Assembly (NCBI RefSeq): GCF_039634785.1
Contig: NZ_JBBIAB010000002.1
Location: 310,001 to 374,000 of the forward strand
Length of the DNA stretch: 64,000 nt
Direction of reading: 5' to 3'
Origin: Tistrella mobilis
GTDB lineage: Bacteria; Pseudomonadota; Alphaproteobacteria; Tistrellales; Tistrellaceae
The translations under genes were made by a program, and so were the position numbers. Positions 62,555 through 64,000 of this stretch are shown piece by piece (positions within the stretch are counted from its first letter, which is position 1; every line of letters starts with the position of its first letter). The notes under the pieces are model-generated. The model was not told where the DNA came from and ran no database searches. It saw nothing but the letters and a program-made list of their open reading frames with translations.

Positions 62555-63097
62555 ATGGATGGCAGCTTGATGGGGGAAATCCGTCTGATCGCGACGGATC
62601 GGGCGCCGGTCGGTTGGTTGAAATGCGACGGCAGCCTGGTGAATATCAGCCAGTATCCCGGCCTGTTTTCCATGATCGGCACCACCTATGGCGGGGACGG
62701 GGTCAGGCAGTTCGCCCTGCCCGATCTTCGCGGGCGGCTGCCGATCGGCCAGCGGGCGGCGACCGCCGCGCAGCCCGCCTATCAGCTGGCGGAGACCGGC
62801 GGCCAGCAGACCACGACCCTGACGGCCCTGCCGCCCCACAGCCATGATTTCATGGTGACAACGGATGCGGCCACGACGCCGCTGCCGGACGGCGCGGTTC
62901 CCGCCGTTCCGCCCCAGCCGTTTCAGACCTTCGTGCCGCAATCGGCCACGGCCGGATCGGTCGCCCTGTCGGCGAGCATGCTCACCTATGTCGGCGGCAA
63001 CCAGCCCCACGACAATATGATGCCGAGCATGCCCATGGCCTACATCATCTCCGTGGCGGGCAGCATGCCGCAGACGATGCCGGAAGGAGGTGCCTGA
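62555..63097 (+). CDS. Tail-collar domain / microcystin-dependent protein-like 2
   Basis: A 180-residue paralogue with MGEIRLIATDRAPVGWLKCDGSLV, FSMIGTTYGGDG, FALPDLRGRLPIG, LPPHSHDF and NMMPSMPMAYIISVAG. GGAGG precedes the ATG. Its stop overlaps the next start (TGATG), so the three collar proteins are translated together and may form a mixed trimer. Confidence 0.82.
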   Translation: MDGSLMGEIRLIATDRAPVGWLKCDGSLVNISQYPGLFSMIGTTYGGDGVRQFALPDLRGRLPIGQRAATAAQPAYQLAETGGQQTTTLTALPPHSHDFMVTTDAATTPLPDGAVPAVPPQPFQTFVPQSATAGSVALSASMLTYVGGNQPHDNMMPSMPMAYIISVAGSMPQTMPEGGA

Positions 63098-63657
63098 TGG
63101 ACGTGTTTGTCGGCGAAGTCCGCGCCTTTCCTTATGCCTTCATCCCGGCCGGATGGCTGCTGTGCGACGGAAGCCTGGTGTCGACGGTCACATACCAGAA
63201 TCTGTTCTCGGTCATCGGGACGACTTATGGCGGCGGCGAGGGGACGTTCGGCCTGCCGTCTCTGCTGGGGTCGGCGGTGATCGGTACGGGCATGTCTGCC
63301 GGACGCAGCTTCACCGCCGGGCAGGCGGTGGGCTCTGCCACCGTCGCGCTGACCGAGGACACCATTCCGGCCCATACGCATGTGATACAGACGCAGATAA
63401 GCGTTGAGCGCGCGGCGCAGCCCGGAAGCACGACCCTGATCGGATCGCCGCAATATCCGTTCAAGGAAAAGCAGTATCTGTATAAAGGGTATGTCGGTGA
63501 CGGCAGTGCGCCTGTCACCGTCGCCATGGCCGATGCAACCATCGCACCTACCGGGGGCGGCGTGCCGCACCCCAATATGTCGCCCTATCTGACGCTCGTC
63601 TACTGTATCAACGCGACCGATCCGAACTCGATCATGCCGGTCTGGCCTTCTGCTTAG
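63097..63657 (+). CDS. Tail-collar domain / microcystin-dependent protein-like 3
   Basis: A 186-residue paralogue with VGEVRAFPYAFIPAGWLLCDGSLV, FSVIGTTYGGGEG, FGLPSLLGSAVIG, IPAHTHVI and NMSPYLTLVYCI. AAGGAGG lies seven bases ahead of the ATG. It ends next to a transposase scrap; no capsid, baseplate or lysis gene is in view. Confidence 0.82.
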   Translation: MDVFVGEVRAFPYAFIPAGWLLCDGSLVSTVTYQNLFSVIGTTYGGGEGTFGLPSLLGSAVIGTGMSAGRSFTAGQAVGSATVALTEDTIPAHTHVIQTQISVERAAQPGSTTLIGSPQYPFKEKQYLYKGYVGDGSAPVTVAMADATIAPTGGGVPHPNMSPYLTLVYCINATDPNSIMPVWPSA

Positions 63658-63672
63658 GGTCGACCTCGAAAC

Positions 63673-63812
63673 TCATCCTCCCCTTGGGATCCTGCGGACG
63701 AGAAGCATGACCGCAGCGACGTAGAGGAATGTTTCTGCGAAGTCGATGGTGGCCTCGATATCCTTCTCTTTGTTGGTGTCGAGACGGCCTCTGAAGCATC
63801 TGTCAGGCTGTC
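63673..63812 (-). pseudogene. Transposase C-terminal fragment
   Basis: On the minus strand the frame ending at 63673 reads CFRGRLDTNKEKDIEATIDF then AETFLYVAAVMLLVRRIPRG before the stop. This is the style of the C-terminal end of IS5-group (DDE) transposases. A stop in the same frame at about 63811 and the lack of an N-terminal part show a remnant. The rest of 63658-64000 has no other clear element except the partial frame below. Confidence 0.6.
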
Positions 63813-63870
63813 AAATACCGTTGAAAGATGCCCGACCCGGTCATCGAATTCCTCGTGACTGACCTATGAA

Positions 63871-64000
63871 TCAGTCTCGCTCATGATCTCTTTTTCTGTT
63901 TCTCGTATCCCAGGCATGGCGGATATCACCCTGGAACTCCCCCATCAGCGAGACCCCGGCAACGGCGAATACACCCACCACCCACATGTCGCCGAACAGC
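63871..64000 (-). CDS. C-terminal end of a possible membrane protein (continues off window)
   Basis: An open frame enters from the right edge and ends at 63871. It reads LFGDMWVVGVFAVAGVSLMG, a membrane-helix-like stretch, and then a charged tail (RNRKRDHERD). Too short to assign to a family. Confidence 0.35.
   Translation of the reverse strand, partial: LFGDMWVVGVFAVAGVSLMGEFQGDIRHAWDTRNRKRDHERD

Noticed and set aside
62006-63657. Prophage tail module
   Set aside because: Only collar-domain proteins are present; no tape measure, baseplate, capsid or lysis genes are seen. A prophage outside the right edge cannot be fully ruled out.

Overview
The window is about 70 percent G+C, with short intergenic gaps, many ATGA overlaps between genes, Tat-dependent solute-binding proteins and an abundance of CoA and transport genes. 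This points to a free-living alphaproteobacterium of the Rhodospirillales type (Tistrella or a relative is my guess; nothing seen fixes the genus). I saw no rRNA, tRNA or CRISPR array. All assignments come from reading the sequence by eye; no database search was run.

Layout. 0-5.8 kb: 3' end of panD, a MATE and an MFS exporter, a kinase-like phosphotransferase, trans-aconitate methyltransferase and a GST. 5.8-18.9 kb: a catabolic island with a divergent FAD oxidoreductase and GntR/UTRA regulator, a complete LIV-type ABC transporter, two MmgE/PrpD proteins, a PEP mutase/isocitrate lyase-like lyase, and two Asp/Glu racemase-like proteins that lack both catalytic cysteines. A decayed C-terminal scrap of a second FAD oxidoreductase lies inside it. 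18.9-21.1 kb: two tiny membrane proteins and a FabMG-family protein. 21.2-29.0 kb (minus): amidase, LivFGMH, binding protein and GntR/FCD regulator, an uptake-and-hydrolysis cluster broken up by REP-like inverted pairs.

29.2-35.3 kb: an array of tiny peptide genes with DUF5989 proteins, then SGNH-MBOAT-SGNH genes. The array holds an 873-bp tandem duplication with a chimeric junction. 35.3-39.5 kb: CinA-domain amidase, succinyl-CoA:acetate-type CoA-transferase with another tiny peptide gene behind it, and a GMC oxidoreductase. 39.8-50.5 kb: a TRAP transporter followed by MmgE/PrpD, MaoC, acyl-CoA dehydrogenase, MaoC, type III CoA-transferase, CitE-like lyase, IclR regulator and MFS permease. 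This set of genes would suit breakdown of a methyl-branched C5 dicarboxylate. 50.5-54 kb: a dienoyl-CoA-isomerase-like crotonase and five tandem NHLP-type RiPP precursor genes with no maturation genes nearby. 54-59.6 kb: GST, acyl-CoA dehydrogenase and both subunits of a methylcrotonyl-CoA-carboxylase-type enzyme. 60.2-63.7 kb: a chemoreceptor, one more tiny peptide gene, three tandem tail-collar (microcystin-dependent protein-like) genes and a transposase scrap.

Two things stand out. First, a family of 42-54-residue peptides at three loci shares W-x-x-P, then [DE/N]-x-T-[AI], a late Asp or Gly-rich tail and, in every copy, a C-terminal serine. Second, there is a five-member orphan array of NHLP precursors with Cys-free hydrophobic cores and a repeated 65-bp upstream block. 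Both look like secreted or modified peptide systems whose processing genes are elsewhere in the genome.
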